DNA from: a virus
Length of the DNA: 47,847 nucleotides
Reading direction: 5' to 3' (one strand)
IMG/VR virus record: IMGVR_UViG_3300033149_002670
Coordinates: 1 to 47,847 of that record
In this document: positions 31,166 to 39,424 of the stretch, piece after piece
Layout of the letters: every line of letters starts with the position of its first letter
Position numbering within the stretch: position 1 is the stretch's first letter
The notes under the pieces: generated by a model
The model's database searches: none
What the model saw: the letters and a program-made list of their open reading frames with translations, nothing else
What the model was told of the DNA's origin: nothing
Translations under genes and position numbers: made by a program

Positions 31166-31395
31166 TCAATCACCGTAACAGTCAATAACATAATAATAGG
31201 CATCTTTGCTCCACCAATTTGATTTCCAGCACCCCACTTATCTAATCCAGGCCTTTGGCCTAATCTAATCCTTTTCTCCAGAACATCTCTTGGACGCACA
31301 TTGTTCATATACCCCGAAGTAGCCGGTTGTTCTCTATTTACAGGCAGACCTTTGGAGATTCCCTTTATCGGCGGGATTAGTTCGATTGTTGGCAT
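31162..31395 (-). CDS. Nozzle N-terminal segment, separate frame
   Basis: Residues 10-65 (ISKGLPVNREQPATSGYMNN, then VRPRDVLEKRIRLGQRPGLD) look like the usual N-terminal arm of podovirus nozzle proteins. The frame stops at TGA exactly where the 844-residue frame begins (ATGA). It is either a true two-gene split with coupled translation, or a recent frameshift of one gene. Confidence 0.65.
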   Translation of the reverse strand: MPTIELIPPIKGISKGLPVNREQPATSGYMNNVRPRDVLEKRIRLGQRPGLDKWGAGNQIGGAKMPIIMLLTVTVIE

Positions 31396-31640
31396 TACTT
31401 TTTCCTTCTGAGCCTTCTTTGTTTAAGCTCCTTTAAAGCTTTCTCTGTTTCGGGTCTAATATAAAGAGATTTAATTGTACGTTTTCTTGGAGGAAGTTTT
31501 ATTCCTTTTTCTTTTTTAAGTTGTTTAAGCCAACCTGACCAAGAAAGAATGTAGGCAGCCGGAAGCCCCAAATCCTTTTGCTTTCTCCAGTATTTCAAGT
31601 ATGATTCTTTTAATTCTTGTCTTGTAAATTTTTTAGCCAT
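31395..31640 (-). CDS. Very basic small protein, 81 aa
   Basis: The start at 31640 follows GGAGTTAAAATG. The protein is rich in lysine and arginine throughout and ends LKQRRLRRKK. It may bind DNA or RNA, perhaps inside the head, or act in tail assembly; no family was recognised. Confidence 0.5.
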   Translation of the reverse strand: MAKKFTRQELKESYLKYWRKQKDLGLPAAYILSWSGWLKQLKKEKGIKLPPRKRTIKSLYIRPETEKALKELKQRRLRRKK

Positions 31641-31641
31641 T

Positions 31642-31983
31642 TTAACTCCAGTACAAAATATCAACAAAATCACCTTCAGTTCCAATAAAATTAAGCCGAT
31701 TTAAATCATCTATCGGCAATCTTAAATACATTGCATTCTCATTGGCTAATAGTTGTTCTGGAACTGGTATTCCTGTGGTTGTTGTACAGGCAGTATCAAT
31801 ATTCACCCTAATATCTGTACTACCTGTTGGAGCAACAATTATACATTCTTTACAAGGAACACTATCTGCTCCCCCCGTACCTGTACCACCTCTTATTTGA
31901 AAAGGTGTGGCAGGTATGGTTACCCGATTAGAACCTCCACTCGAAGGAACTCTTACTAAACTTGTTCCTGCGTACTTTGACAT
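31642..31983 (-). CDS. Small beta-rich virion protein, 113 aa
   Basis: Strand-rich sequence with SNRVTIPATPFQIRGG and STDIRVNIDTACTTTTG suggests a decoration or tail-ring protein. Its place between adaptor and nozzle fits. The family was not recognised. Confidence 0.5.
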   Translation of the reverse strand: MSKYAGTSLVRVPSSGGSNRVTIPATPFQIRGGTGTGGADSVPCKECIIVAPTGSTDIRVNIDTACTTTTGIPVPEQLLANENAMYLRLPIDDLNRLNFIGTEGDFVDILYWS

Positions 31984-31995
31984 ATTAACCCCCTA

Positions 31996-32355
31996 TTAAG
32001 ATGTTACGCTTTCGGATAAAACTACCCAGCCGGTAGTTGAGTTTACCCACTCCAACGACATATACATTCCTGCTGTTGCCATTGTACTATCACCAGCAGA
32101 CCCCGTAGTAGCTGCTACAGTTACTGTTTTTGAACTGGTATTAGCCAAAAGAGTAATCAATAATCTTTGACCTTCATAAGTACCATCAGAAACAGTAATT
32201 GTAAAATCATCAGAAGGGTTGGTAACAGTAATAACTCTATCCTCAATAAAATTATCACTTGTTCCACCCGCCCTTGTAGTATAAGTTGTAGTTACTGCTT
32301 TTGTTCGTAAATTATACGCCTTACGTCTTGTCTCAAAATAATTCGCTGAACTCAT
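31996..32355 (-). CDS. Small virion protein, YFETRRKAY type
   Basis: The 119-residue protein opens MSSANYFETRRKAYNLRTKA, an N-terminus I have seen in small virion-associated phage proteins, then continues with beta strands (FTITVSDGTYEGQRLLITLL) and ends GWVVLSESVTS. It may be a decoration or fibre-base protein. Confidence 0.5.
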   Translation of the reverse strand: MSSANYFETRRKAYNLRTKAVTTTYTTRAGGTSDNFIEDRVITVTNPSDDFTITVSDGTYEGQRLLITLLANTSSKTVTVAATTGSAGDSTMATAGMYMSLEWVNSTTGWVVLSESVTS

Positions 32356-32376
32356 AATTTTCTCCTAAATTAGTTA

Positions 32377-33135
32377 TTAGTCCCCAGCATACATATTTTC
32401 TGTTGTTATTTCTACATCCGAAACCAAATTGTAATCACGAGGCCAAGTAGAACGTGGCCCATATAAATTTCCGATATAACTACCATCTATTATATTATCA
32501 GCAGCAACCATTCTTCTAATCAACTCGGCTGCTAACTGGTTATGAATCCCAAGCTCCCCCTTATGCTGATGTTCTGCTACGGCCAAACACGACTCCAGGA
32601 TAGCCTCTGTTAATCTAACCCCACCAACCAACAAATTAGTGGTATCCTCTGGTTTCAATGGGTCAAACCGATAGAAAAAGGAAAGTAAATAACCTTGATT
32701 TGGAGTAGGATATAACCACATTTCATATTTAGTTCCTGTTTCCAAACTATATCCCGATGAAACAATAGCATAATACTCAGGATAGGCACTAAATTCTGCG
32801 GTTGCTCTTTTTCTTGTTATCCAATTCCCGTCAACCTTAGTCAATGGAGGATAACCAGTATCTTTATCAAAAACAGGGTCAGTTAGCATTTCTGAAAAAT
32901 CATCCGGTAAAGCATACCTCCATTCACTATTAGTTGTAAAGGTATAAGATTTATTCAGGAAACTCCAATGATGTAACTTTCCTGTACTATCAAGAGGATA
33001 TAAAAAATTCCTATATCCTCTCCAAACTACCTTTTTAACCTTTTTCTTATCAACGTCAGTAGGGGAATCTGTAAGGCCAAGAAACTCAGCCACCTCACGA
33101 TAAATATCTTGGAATGTTAAACTTAATCTACTCAT
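32377..33135 (-). CDS. Head-tail adaptor, copy 2
   Basis: The 252-residue protein starts with LTFQDIYREVAEFLG, has WRGYRNFLYPLD, HHWSFLNK and FYRFDPLKPEDTT, and is a paralogue of the protein at 33610-34308. Such proteins form the adaptor ring (T7 gp11-like) between portal and nozzle. It overlaps the endonuclease gene upstream by 8 bases. Confidence 0.75.
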   Translation of the reverse strand: MSRLSLTFQDIYREVAEFLGLTDSPTDVDKKKVKKVVWRGYRNFLYPLDSTGKLHHWSFLNKSYTFTTNSEWRYALPDDFSEMLTDPVFDKDTGYPPLTKVDGNWITRKRATAEFSAYPEYYAIVSSGYSLETGTKYEMWLYPTPNQGYLLSFFYRFDPLKPEDTTNLLVGGVRLTEAILESCLAVAEHQHKGELGIHNQLAAELIRRMVAADNIIDGSYIGNLYGPRSTWPRDYNLVSDVEITTENMYAGD

Positions 33136-33610
33136 TACCTCTTTCCAAATAATCCTTTGCTTTTTGAACTAAATCAGAATAATTTTCCACATAACTAACC
33201 AAAATATTACATCTTTGACATAACAAACCCCTTACTTCGCCAGTTTGATGGTTGTGGTCAACTCCAAGCCGTTTAATCTTCCGTTGATTTTTGTGTATTT
33301 CCTTTTTACCACAAATTGCACAACATCCTTGTTGTTCACTAAACATCCTATTATAATCCTCAAGAGTTATTCCATATTCTCTTCGATAAGAATCATTACG
33401 TCTTACTTTTTTGCCGTGCTCAGATTCCCGATACTCTTTTCGCCATTGTTTGTATTTTTCTCGATTCTTCTGATAATTATCTTTATTTCTTTGTCTTTGA
33501 CAAACCTTACAATAACAATTTTTTCCATCTTTTTGTCGTGTCTCTTTATAGAAACTATTTAGAGATTTAACTTTTCCACAAGAAGCACATTTTTTTGTTA
33601 ATTTACTCAT
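33128..33610 (-). CDS. Endonuclease VII-type HNH nuclease, likely homing
   Basis: The 160-residue protein has an N-terminal zinc ribbon (CASC, CKVC), a basic bridge (KYKQWRKEYRESEHGKK), and an endonuclease VII domain with YGITLEDYNRMF, C97-x2-C100, DHNH (118-121) and C131-x2-C134. The metal site is complete. It lies exactly between two paralogous adaptor genes and overlaps both, a position typical of an invading free-standing homing enzyme. A role in resolving DNA before packaging, as with T4 gp49, is the alternative. Confidence 0.85.
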   Translation of the reverse strand: MSKLTKKCASCGKVKSLNSFYKETRQKDGKNCYCKVCQRQRNKDNYQKNREKYKQWRKEYRESEHGKKVRRNDSYRREYGITLEDYNRMFSEQQGCCAICGKKEIHKNQRKIKRLGVDHNHQTGEVRGLLCQRCNILVSYVENYSDLVQKAKDYLERGNE

Positions 33611-34308
33611 CAGCTTTTTGAAGAAACTAAATTAGGGTCATACATTTGAGGAAAATCTTTATCTTGTATCATTAAAGCATTTATCATTTCAGCAGCTTTG
33701 GCTTCCTGTGGGCCTACCACTTCATCCTCTTGGAGTTCAGCAGCAGCTAAAGCACACTGTAAAATTATCTCTGAAACTCTGGCAGTTCCTACAAATACAT
33801 CAGTAGTATCGGTAGGCTTTTCAGGGTCAAAAATATATGTATAAGAATAATCATAAGAAGCATCAGGCGTTTTCCAAAAAATTACTTCCTGTTTTTGACC
33901 TACTGTACGCTCATAAGTTGAAGGTCTTATGGCATAGTAAGAAGGTGTTGCCTCAGCAACAGATTCACTTCTCATACTGAGTATTTGAGATTCACTTCTA
34001 ATTTCAGGATTATCCTTATCCTCCCCAGCAATAAACTTAAAACCACTTATAAGATTCACAAAGTCATTAGGCAAAAGATAAATCCATTTCCCATCTTCTA
34101 CTTTCAAAGTTGCTGTTTTCCTTAAAAAACTCCAATGATAAGGAAGTTTTGTTTCAGGGTCAATTGGAAAAAGAAACCTACGATAACCTCTATAAGTTAA
34201 ATCCTTAACAGAGGTTAAAACATCAGAATCCGTAGGAGCAGAGCCTAAACCCAAAAACTCCGACACTTTGTTATACACATCCTCAAATGTTAGCCTCATA
34301 TTGCTCAT
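33610..34308 (-). CDS. Head-tail adaptor, copy 1
   Basis: The 232-residue protein starts LTFEDVYNKVSEFLG and contains YRGYRRFLFPIDPET, YHWSFLRK and YIFDPEKPTDTTD, which match the second copy at 32377 position by position. It is closer to the capsid genes and may be the adaptor proper. Its stop shares one base with the start of the endonuclease (TGATG). Confidence 0.75.
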   Translation of the reverse strand: MSNMRLTFEDVYNKVSEFLGLGSAPTDSDVLTSVKDLTYRGYRRFLFPIDPETKLPYHWSFLRKTATLKVEDGKWIYLLPNDFVNLISGFKFIAGEDKDNPEIRSESQILSMRSESVAEATPSYYAIRPSTYERTVGQKQEVIFWKTPDASYDYSYTYIFDPEKPTDTTDVFVGTARVSEIILQCALAAAELQEDEVVGPQEAKAAEMINALMIQDKDFPQMYDPNLVSSKS

Positions 34309-34325
34309 TTTTATTCCTTACAAAT

Positions 34326-34363
34326 GATTTGGAAGGAAGCCCTTTCGAGCTTCCAACCAAATC
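34326..34363 (-). other. Interrupted hairpin in intergenic gap
   Basis: GATTTGG and GGAAGC pair with GCTTCC and CCAAATC across an AA/AA internal loop, giving 7 + 6 pairs with an 8-base loop. No U-run follows on the minus strand. It lies between the 121-residue gene and the adaptor, just ahead of the adaptor start, and could be an RNA-processing site, a partial terminator or a stabiliser of the upstream capsid message. Confidence 0.65.
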
Positions 34364-34392
34364 GTCAGGAGACAGAGAATCCCCATCCCGAA

Positions 34393-34758
34393 TCAAACTT
34401 TTTCAGCAGAGGCTACTCTTAAAATAAGCTCTTCATATTCAGGCCCACCTAAAGCAACTTGACCTTTCGCTAAATCGTGAGTCCTTGAAATTAACTTATC
34501 AAAAGCAGTCTTTACTAATTTGAAATCATTCTCCGTTAAATCAATAGAATCTTCCTCGCAATCCCTTATATTCCTGGCAATAGTTACCGCTTCAACAACT
34601 TGTTCCACATTCTGAAATAAACCAGGAAGTCTTAATATCTGATATAACTCAGACTTGACATCCTTTTCCCTTTCCTTATTAACTTGCACAACTTTTCCAT
34701 CAACCCTTTCGAATCCTTCAAAAGGATAACTGTAATTGGTTAAATCCAATCTTAACAT
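34393..34758 (-). CDS. Hypothetical morphogenesis protein, 121 aa
   Basis: This helical, acidic protein (MLRLDLTNYSYPFEGFERVD, later KLVKTAFDKLISRTHDL) sits between decoration and adaptor genes. It may be an assembly factor. The start has TAGGAGACAGTT, the late-arm ribosome-binding style. Confidence 0.5.
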   Translation of the reverse strand: MLRLDLTNYSYPFEGFERVDGKVVQVNKEREKDVKSELYQILRLPGLFQNVEQVVEAVTIARNIRDCEEDSIDLTENDFKLVKTAFDKLISRTHDLAKGQVALGGPEYEELILRVASAEKV

Positions 34759-34777
34759 AACTGTCTCCTAAATAAAA

Positions 34778-35851
34778 TTAACTTACAGAATTACTAACCA
34801 TTAAATAATAGGTTGTTTCCGAACCTGGAGGGCCAACCTTAAATGCAATAGCATTGGTCATTGAACCGGTTTCTTCCGTCATAGCAATATCCTCTACTTC
34901 GTTAGTAGCAAACCAACCGTCAGGATGGTCTCCAGTACCATCACAAATAAAAGTCATCATATAGTGTCCATCACTTGGAGGATTAGTTCCGTCCAACTGA
35001 CTTCTTACACAAAGTGGAGAAATCCTTTCAATAGCAGCTAAATTTGCTCCACTTTCATAAAGACCCACTTCCGCAGCATAAAGTTCAGCACCTGTTTGTG
35101 TTCCACCAGTTATATTTAACCAAAAACTTGAACCCGCTGTTTCACCACTAACAACCCCAGTAATGGTAGCTTCTGCATATAAAGCCAATCCTGTACCAGT
35201 TGCAGCACCAGTTCCAGTCATTGCTCCCTTAACTGACAACGCTGTAAAATTGCCGGAAGTCTGAGCACTTGTAACATCAATCCTGTTGATAACCATATTG
35301 CCGGTATCTTCATCATCAACGCTCAAAGAAGCAGCATCACCCTTCTGATACAGAAACATATTCGGGTCTAATTTGGCAAGAATCAAACCAGCAGTTGAAG
35401 CTCCTCTTGTATATGTTTCCCAGGCAACAGCAACAGGACGACCAGCCGTCTCGTGCGGAGCAGTTAAAGTCAACTCTCCGGTATGTACTGCAAGAACTGT
35501 TAAACCTTCAGTACAGTCTTGGTCTGCACGAACAGGAACAACAGCCCCATTAGGAACATAAATCTTAATCAGTCCTGGGTTAGTAGTTCCAGCAGAATCA
35601 GCGTGAACAACCCCAGCAAAAGCGTGAATGTTATCCGCATCGGGGTCTTTAACCATCATATACTTACCTTCGTTTTGATACCCGTCAGTTGTAGTGGTAC
35701 TTTCTGAATTATCATAAGTATCCACTCCATACCAGTTTGTAGCTGTATCAAACTCATAACAAACCGGACTACCTTCATATAAATCAGAAGTCCCCGTATA
35801 ATAAACAGTAATAACTTCTGCACGAGGATTTCCATATGTTTGTGCAATCAT
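34778..35851 (-). CDS. Capsid decoration / head protein, 357 aa
   Basis: The protein is rich in T, G, A and D with strands throughout. The first 160 residues (YYTGTSDLYEGSPVCYEF, later VPVRADQDCTEGLTVLAV) resemble a capsid decoration module. The second half (about 190-357) is another beta domain with alanine/threonine-rich repeats (GAMTGTGAATGTGLALY). It directly follows the major capsid gene, supporting a decoration or head-fibre role. Confidence 0.6.
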   Translation of the reverse strand: MIAQTYGNPRAEVITVYYTGTSDLYEGSPVCYEFDTATNWYGVDTYDNSESTTTTDGYQNEGKYMMVKDPDADNIHAFAGVVHADSAGTTNPGLIKIYVPNGAVVPVRADQDCTEGLTVLAVHTGELTLTAPHETAGRPVAVAWETYTRGASTAGLILAKLDPNMFLYQKGDAASLSVDDEDTGNMVINRIDVTSAQTSGNFTALSVKGAMTGTGAATGTGLALYAEATITGVVSGETAGSSFWLNITGGTQTGAELYAAEVGLYESGANLAAIERISPLCVRSQLDGTNPPSDGHYMMTFICDGTGDHPDGWFATNEVEDIAMTEETGSMTNAIAFKVGPPGSETTYYLMVSNSVS

Positions 35852-35876
35852 AATTTCTCCTTTCTTAACCCTCGTA

Positions 35877-36977
35877 TTACGAAGGGGTTACGGTGGAATT
35901 AGTTACAAGATACCCAGCATATTTTGGACTCGAATTACACCAATTCTGATAAACCAAATCAATAAATAAACTTTCCATCGTGTGATTATCAGCAACCGGA
36001 CGAGTTACTACTCTAAAGTTCCAGTTCTTCAAAATCACAGGATACAATACATTATGATTAACTCCAAAAATCGGGTCAGTTCCATAAACCGAAGTATTAG
36101 CAGTATTCAATGGGGGACAATACACCATTGGAATACCGTTAAATGTAGGAGTTCCATAATGGCTATTAGGACGATAACCCATATTATCATCTGCTTTTGC
36201 ATAGAAAGAATTCAGCTTACTAATAACATTTTTATTAGTATAAGTTGCAAAAGTTACTCTTTCCATTTCAAGGTTTCTTGGAATAACCGGAGGCTGAAAA
36301 TTAAGCTCCAAATTAGCCAAATCAAGAATAGTCAACAAACTATCATCAATATTTCCATCGTGGTCAGCAAAATAATTTGCCCAATCTGGCTGGACTGTAG
36401 ATGTACAAGTAACTCCGGCTTTTGCAAAAGCTTCACCAGGAGTACTTCCATCATTATAACAGCTATAATAACCATTAAAACCACCAGTTTGGCCGGTAGT
36501 TCCAAGAGAAAGCCAAGTACTAATGCCATAGGGATTATCAGTATCCGTTGAGCTTGTAGGCCCAAGAATACATTTAAGCATAACCTCTTCAACCAAATCC
36601 TTTATCATTGACTTTTCTTGCTGTTCCGTTGCATTATAAATCTCCAACGGGCCTTTGTTAATATCTTGCTCAATCAAACTGTAAAGCATTCCAGCAGAGG
36701 AACGTCTCCACTTTAATTCATAATCCTGATTGATATTCTTTTTCACAAGGGAATCAGGAGTATAAAAACCACCAGTTGTTACATTACCCTCTGAAGAAAG
36801 AGTAACGTGGCCGGTTAGTTTATCCCCACCAGTTTGCTGAACATTTCCCTTAAAATAAGTATTAAAAAATTGATACGTTGAATAAGCATAAGTTGCCAAA
36901 GGAGGATTCTTCCTTAAAATTGCCTCAAGCGTACTTTTCTTAATATCCAACGCTTGTTCAAAACTTGGATTTGCCAT
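35877..36977 (-). CDS. Major capsid protein
   Basis: At 366 residues, directly after the acidic scaffold gene, this is the expected HK97-fold capsid protein. The N-terminus (about 1-75) could be the N-arm. The segment ERVTFATYTNKNVISKLNSF and MESLFIDLVYQNWCNSS fit the late P-domain and A-domain strands. The start has GAAAGGAAAGGTAGTATT. Assignment rests mainly on order (portal, scaffold, capsid) and size. Confidence 0.8.
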   Translation of the reverse strand: MANPSFEQALDIKKSTLEAILRKNPPLATYAYSTYQFFNTYFKGNVQQTGGDKLTGHVTLSSEGNVTTGGFYTPDSLVKKNINQDYELKWRRSSAGMLYSLIEQDINKGPLEIYNATEQQEKSMIKDLVEEVMLKCILGPTSSTDTDNPYGISTWLSLGTTGQTGGFNGYYSCYNDGSTPGEAFAKAGVTCTSTVQPDWANYFADHDGNIDDSLLTILDLANLELNFQPPVIPRNLEMERVTFATYTNKNVISKLNSFYAKADDNMGYRPNSHYGTPTFNGIPMVYCPPLNTANTSVYGTDPIFGVNHNVLYPVILKNWNFRVVTRPVADNHTMESLFIDLVYQNWCNSSPKYAGYLVTNSTVTPS

Positions 36978-37004
36978 AATACTACCTTTCCTTTCTTACT
37001 AATT

Positions 37005-37907
37005 TTAATCCATCTTAACTCCAGCTTTAGCTGCTATTTGTCTTACTACATCAGCTTTAGCCTCATCCTCATCTTCATATTCCTTTATTAAATCCTTATC
37101 CTGATGTTTAGCAGAAAGTCTTTTCTCATTCTTTTTAAGTCTTTGAATAGCTTTCCTCTCAACATCTTTTTCTAAATTCAATCCTTTGTGCCAAGCCAAA
37201 GCATTTTTCATAGCCTCTTCCTTCTCTTGCCCGAACTGAACAAATTTCAGATATACATCATATACCTGACTTCTTGCTTTAAATGCCGGACTTAAAGGAA
37301 TAAACTGTCCTTTGTTTGGGCCGGATGAAAATTTTGGTAAATCCTTTGTCAAACCAAAAACATCAAATTCCTTACTGGCCTCATCAAACGCTTTGTTGGC
37401 ATAATCCTCTAAATCAACGAGAAACTTTTCAGTTTCATCTTTTTTGACTTTTCCTAAATCTTGTTTTAGGCTGTCAATTTCTTGTCTCATTTTTGCCAAT
37501 TCAGAGACATCTTCTTCGGAAACTTCTTTTGTTTCCTTTTCTGGAGGCTCTTCAGATTCTTCTTCTGGAGTCTCTTCTATTCCCATCTCCGCTAAAGTTG
37601 CGGTCAATTCCTTTAACTCTTCATCCGAACAATTAGATGCAAAATCAACTATTTCCTCATCTGTCATTCCAGATTGTCTTGCAGCATTTACAAAATCATC
37701 TGGGAAATAATCCCCTTCTTCTTCTTTTTCCTCTTTCTTGCCCGTAACTTTATTTATAATACGAGTAACAATGTTTTCTTTTTCCTCAACCTCTTTTTCT
37801 TCCTTTGTTTTTTCTTGAATCTCCTCAACTTCTTGAGTTTCAATTTCTTCAACATTTTTTTCTTGAACATCTTCTTTTATCTCTGGATTATCAATTTCTT
37901 CAGGCAT
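37005..37907 (-). CDS. Capsid scaffolding protein
   Basis: The 300-residue protein is extremely acidic in its first 160 residues (runs of E, K and V) and helical throughout, with a basic C-terminal part (KAIQRLKKNEKRLSAKHQ) that would bind the capsid protein. It immediately precedes the major capsid gene. Scaffold is removed or cleaved at maturation. The start has AAGGAGACAAAAAATG. Confidence 0.85.
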   Translation of the reverse strand: MPEEIDNPEIKEDVQEKNVEEIETQEVEEIQEKTKEEKEVEEKENIVTRIINKVTGKKEEKEEEGDYFPDDFVNAARQSGMTDEEIVDFASNCSDEELKELTATLAEMGIEETPEEESEEPPEKETKEVSEEDVSELAKMRQEIDSLKQDLGKVKKDETEKFLVDLEDYANKAFDEASKEFDVFGLTKDLPKFSSGPNKGQFIPLSPAFKARSQVYDVYLKFVQFGQEKEEAMKNALAWHKGLNLEKDVERKAIQRLKKNEKRLSAKHQDKDLIKEYEDEDEAKADVVRQIAAKAGVKMD

Positions 37908-37937
37908 TTTTTGTCTCCTTCTTTTTTAATTCTGTTT

Positions 37938-38249
37938 TCATTTTGTTCCCTTGCACTCGGAACAGTATTTTGTTGCTGCACTTTTTGCCTCAAAATCCTT
38001 CCCACAATTAACACATTTCTTTTTATATGTAATTTTCTTTTCAACTTCGTGGTCTTGTTTAATATGTCTCTCGATTGCTTCATCAATCAATCTTTGAATT
38101 TTCTTTTCAGATAAAGACTCAACCAAAATATCTTTCTTTAGTTGAGGAGGTTCTCTTCCCTCCCTTGTACATAAGTCGCACTTATCAGGATTTTTTTCCG
38201 TTGGGCGGAAATTACAATGACAGACAGGGCACTCTTTGGTATTATCCAT
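37938..38249 (-). CDS. Double zinc-finger protein, 103 aa
   Basis: CPVCHC ... CDLC at the start and CVNCGKDFEA ... CSEC at the end form two zinc modules joined by a helix. The second resembles FCS-like fingers. Its position in the head cluster is unusual for such a protein; it may bind DNA or scaffold. The start has TAGGAGACAAATAATG. Confidence 0.6.
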   Translation of the reverse strand: MDNTKECPVCHCNFRPTEKNPDKCDLCTREGREPPQLKKDILVESLSEKKIQRLIDEAIERHIKQDHEVEKKITYKKKCVNCGKDFEAKSAATKYCSECKGTK

Positions 38250-38259
38250 TATTTGTCTC

Positions 38260-38460
38260 CTATTTTATTAACTCTTCTCGATACTCTTCTCTTGTAAAAA
38301 TAAATTCACGTATTAACCAGTTTATCAATCTAAATAAATCCATTTTTGTAAATCTTTTATTTATTAGAACTCCATATACTGTTTGTGAACCTGCTCCATT
38401 CTTCTTTGTATAATCCAATAATGCTTTTTGCAATTCTTTAAATGTCATCTGTTTACTCAT
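38260..38460 (-). CDS. Small helical protein, 66 aa
   Basis: The product (MTFKELQKALLDYTKKNGAG, then KMDLFRLINWLIREF) is helical and basic, and ends KLIK-like. No family was recognised. TTAGGAGATAGAATG precedes the start. Confidence 0.5.
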   Translation of the reverse strand: MSKQMTFKELQKALLDYTKKNGAGSQTVYGVLINKRFTKMDLFRLINWLIREFIFTREEYREELIK

Positions 38461-38476
38461 TCTATCTCCTAATCAT

Positions 38477-38848
38477 TTAGTTTCCTTCACGCTGGTCAAA
38501 CAGATTAGCCGGATATTCACAAAAGCCCCGCTCTTTCATCCTTTGTAATTTCTCTGCTCTATTCTTTATCTTCATACAAAGTCTATGTCCCACTTTAACC
38601 CATTCTGCCCCTGGATGAACTTTTTTTGCATCTTCTAATTGAGAAGGATAGATTGCAAGAGAGTTTGACAATCTTTCTTTATCTTTGTTAAGCTCATTAA
38701 AATCAGACATACCAGACAATTCAGACTCTACATCTCTTTTTGTTTTTCCTCCGCAAGAGCATTTTGGGGACTTATTTCTTTTTTTAATAGTAGAAATATA
38801 ATCAAAAACCTTTTTACAATCAGTACATTTGGCAGTATATTTAGGAAT
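38477..38848 (-). CDS. FmdB-type zinc-ribbon protein with AUU start
   Basis: The frame open from 38848 encodes IPKYTAKCTDCKKVFDYIST, then KCSCGGKTKRD, which matches FmdB-like zinc ribbons (MPxYxxxCxxC ... C.C). The only start codon that fits is ATT at 38848, six bases after GAGG in GAAGAGGTGAATT; no ATG, GTG or TTG exists upstream of the ribbon. A TTG at 38719 would give only the last 80 residues and remove the ribbon. Total length is then 123 residues. The C-terminal part ends ANLFDQREGN. Confidence 0.7.
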   Translation of the reverse strand: MPKYTAKCTDCKKVFDYISTIKKRNKSPKCSCGGKTKRDVESELSGMSDFNELNKDKERLSNSLAIYPSQLEDAKKVHPGAEWVKVGHRLCMKIKNRAEKLQRMKERGFCEYPANLFDQREGN

Positions 38849-38867
38849 AATTCACCTCTTCTTTCTT

Positions 38868-39014
38868 CTATTTTATTGTCTTTGCTTCTTTAACATCCGC
38901 CCGATTCAAAAGTTCTTGTCTTGCTTTTGCTAATGCTTCTTGTCTCATTTCTCTTTTAAAATAAAATTCTACCTCTTCATCATCTAATTTTAAAATCTCT
39001 TCTTTGGTCAACAT
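38868..39014 (-). CDS. Small charged helical protein, 48 aa
   Basis: MLTKEEILKLDDEEVEFYF and a lysine/arginine-rich helix make up the protein. AAGGAGACAGATATG precedes the start. It lies between the FmdB-type gene and the 126-residue gene. No family was recognised. Confidence 0.55.
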   Translation of the reverse strand: MLTKEEILKLDDEEVEFYFKREMRQEALAKARQELLNRADVKEAKTIK

Positions 39015-39032
39015 ATCTGTCTCCTTATTTTA

Positions 39033-39413
39033 TTAAGCATCTTTTCCAATGACTACATATTCCACGAGAACAGCCGCCGTATCCGCTTTTGCATAAACTG
39101 TACCAGAAGGTTTAAACATTGCTACATCTCCGGCAGCAAGATAAATATTTGCACGAAAAGTCTCAGCAGTATAATTACAATCAATCTCAACATAGTTTGT
39201 ACTATCAAGATTTTTTATTATAATAAATTCAACAGTACCACCATCTTCTAAAATCTGACCGACATCCAAAGCCTCTTCCGTAGTAATATCAATTTCGTCA
39301 TAATTATACATTACTTTTTCAGGAGTTGTAGTTGAAAACTTTTCTATAAAATCAATTTCTTTCCCAAGACCAGTTACTTCTGCAATCACAGAAACATTAC
39401 ATTCGGCACTCAT
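39033..39413 (-). CDS. Small beta-rich virion protein, 126 aa
   Basis: The sequence is strand-rich (AECNVSVIAEVTGLGKEIDF, later FRANIYLAAGDVAMFKPSG and VLVEYVVIGKDA) and resembles a decoration-type small virion protein. No family was recognised. Confidence 0.5.
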   Translation of the reverse strand: MSAECNVSVIAEVTGLGKEIDFIEKFSTTTPEKVMYNYDEIDITTEEALDVGQILEDGGTVEFIIIKNLDSTNYVEIDCNYTAETFRANIYLAAGDVAMFKPSGTVYAKADTAAVLVEYVVIGKDA

Positions 39414-39424
39414 ATTATTTTCCT

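Noticed and set aside
35982-36551. A 189-codon plus-strand frame opposite the capsid gene.
   Set aside because: It is the antisense shadow of the major capsid gene, with a composition biased to I, S and N and no ribosome-binding site.
37674-38114. A plus-strand, phenylalanine-rich, membrane-like frame.
   Set aside because: It is the complement of the acidic scaffold gene (GAA/AAA codons read as TTC/TTT), not a gene.
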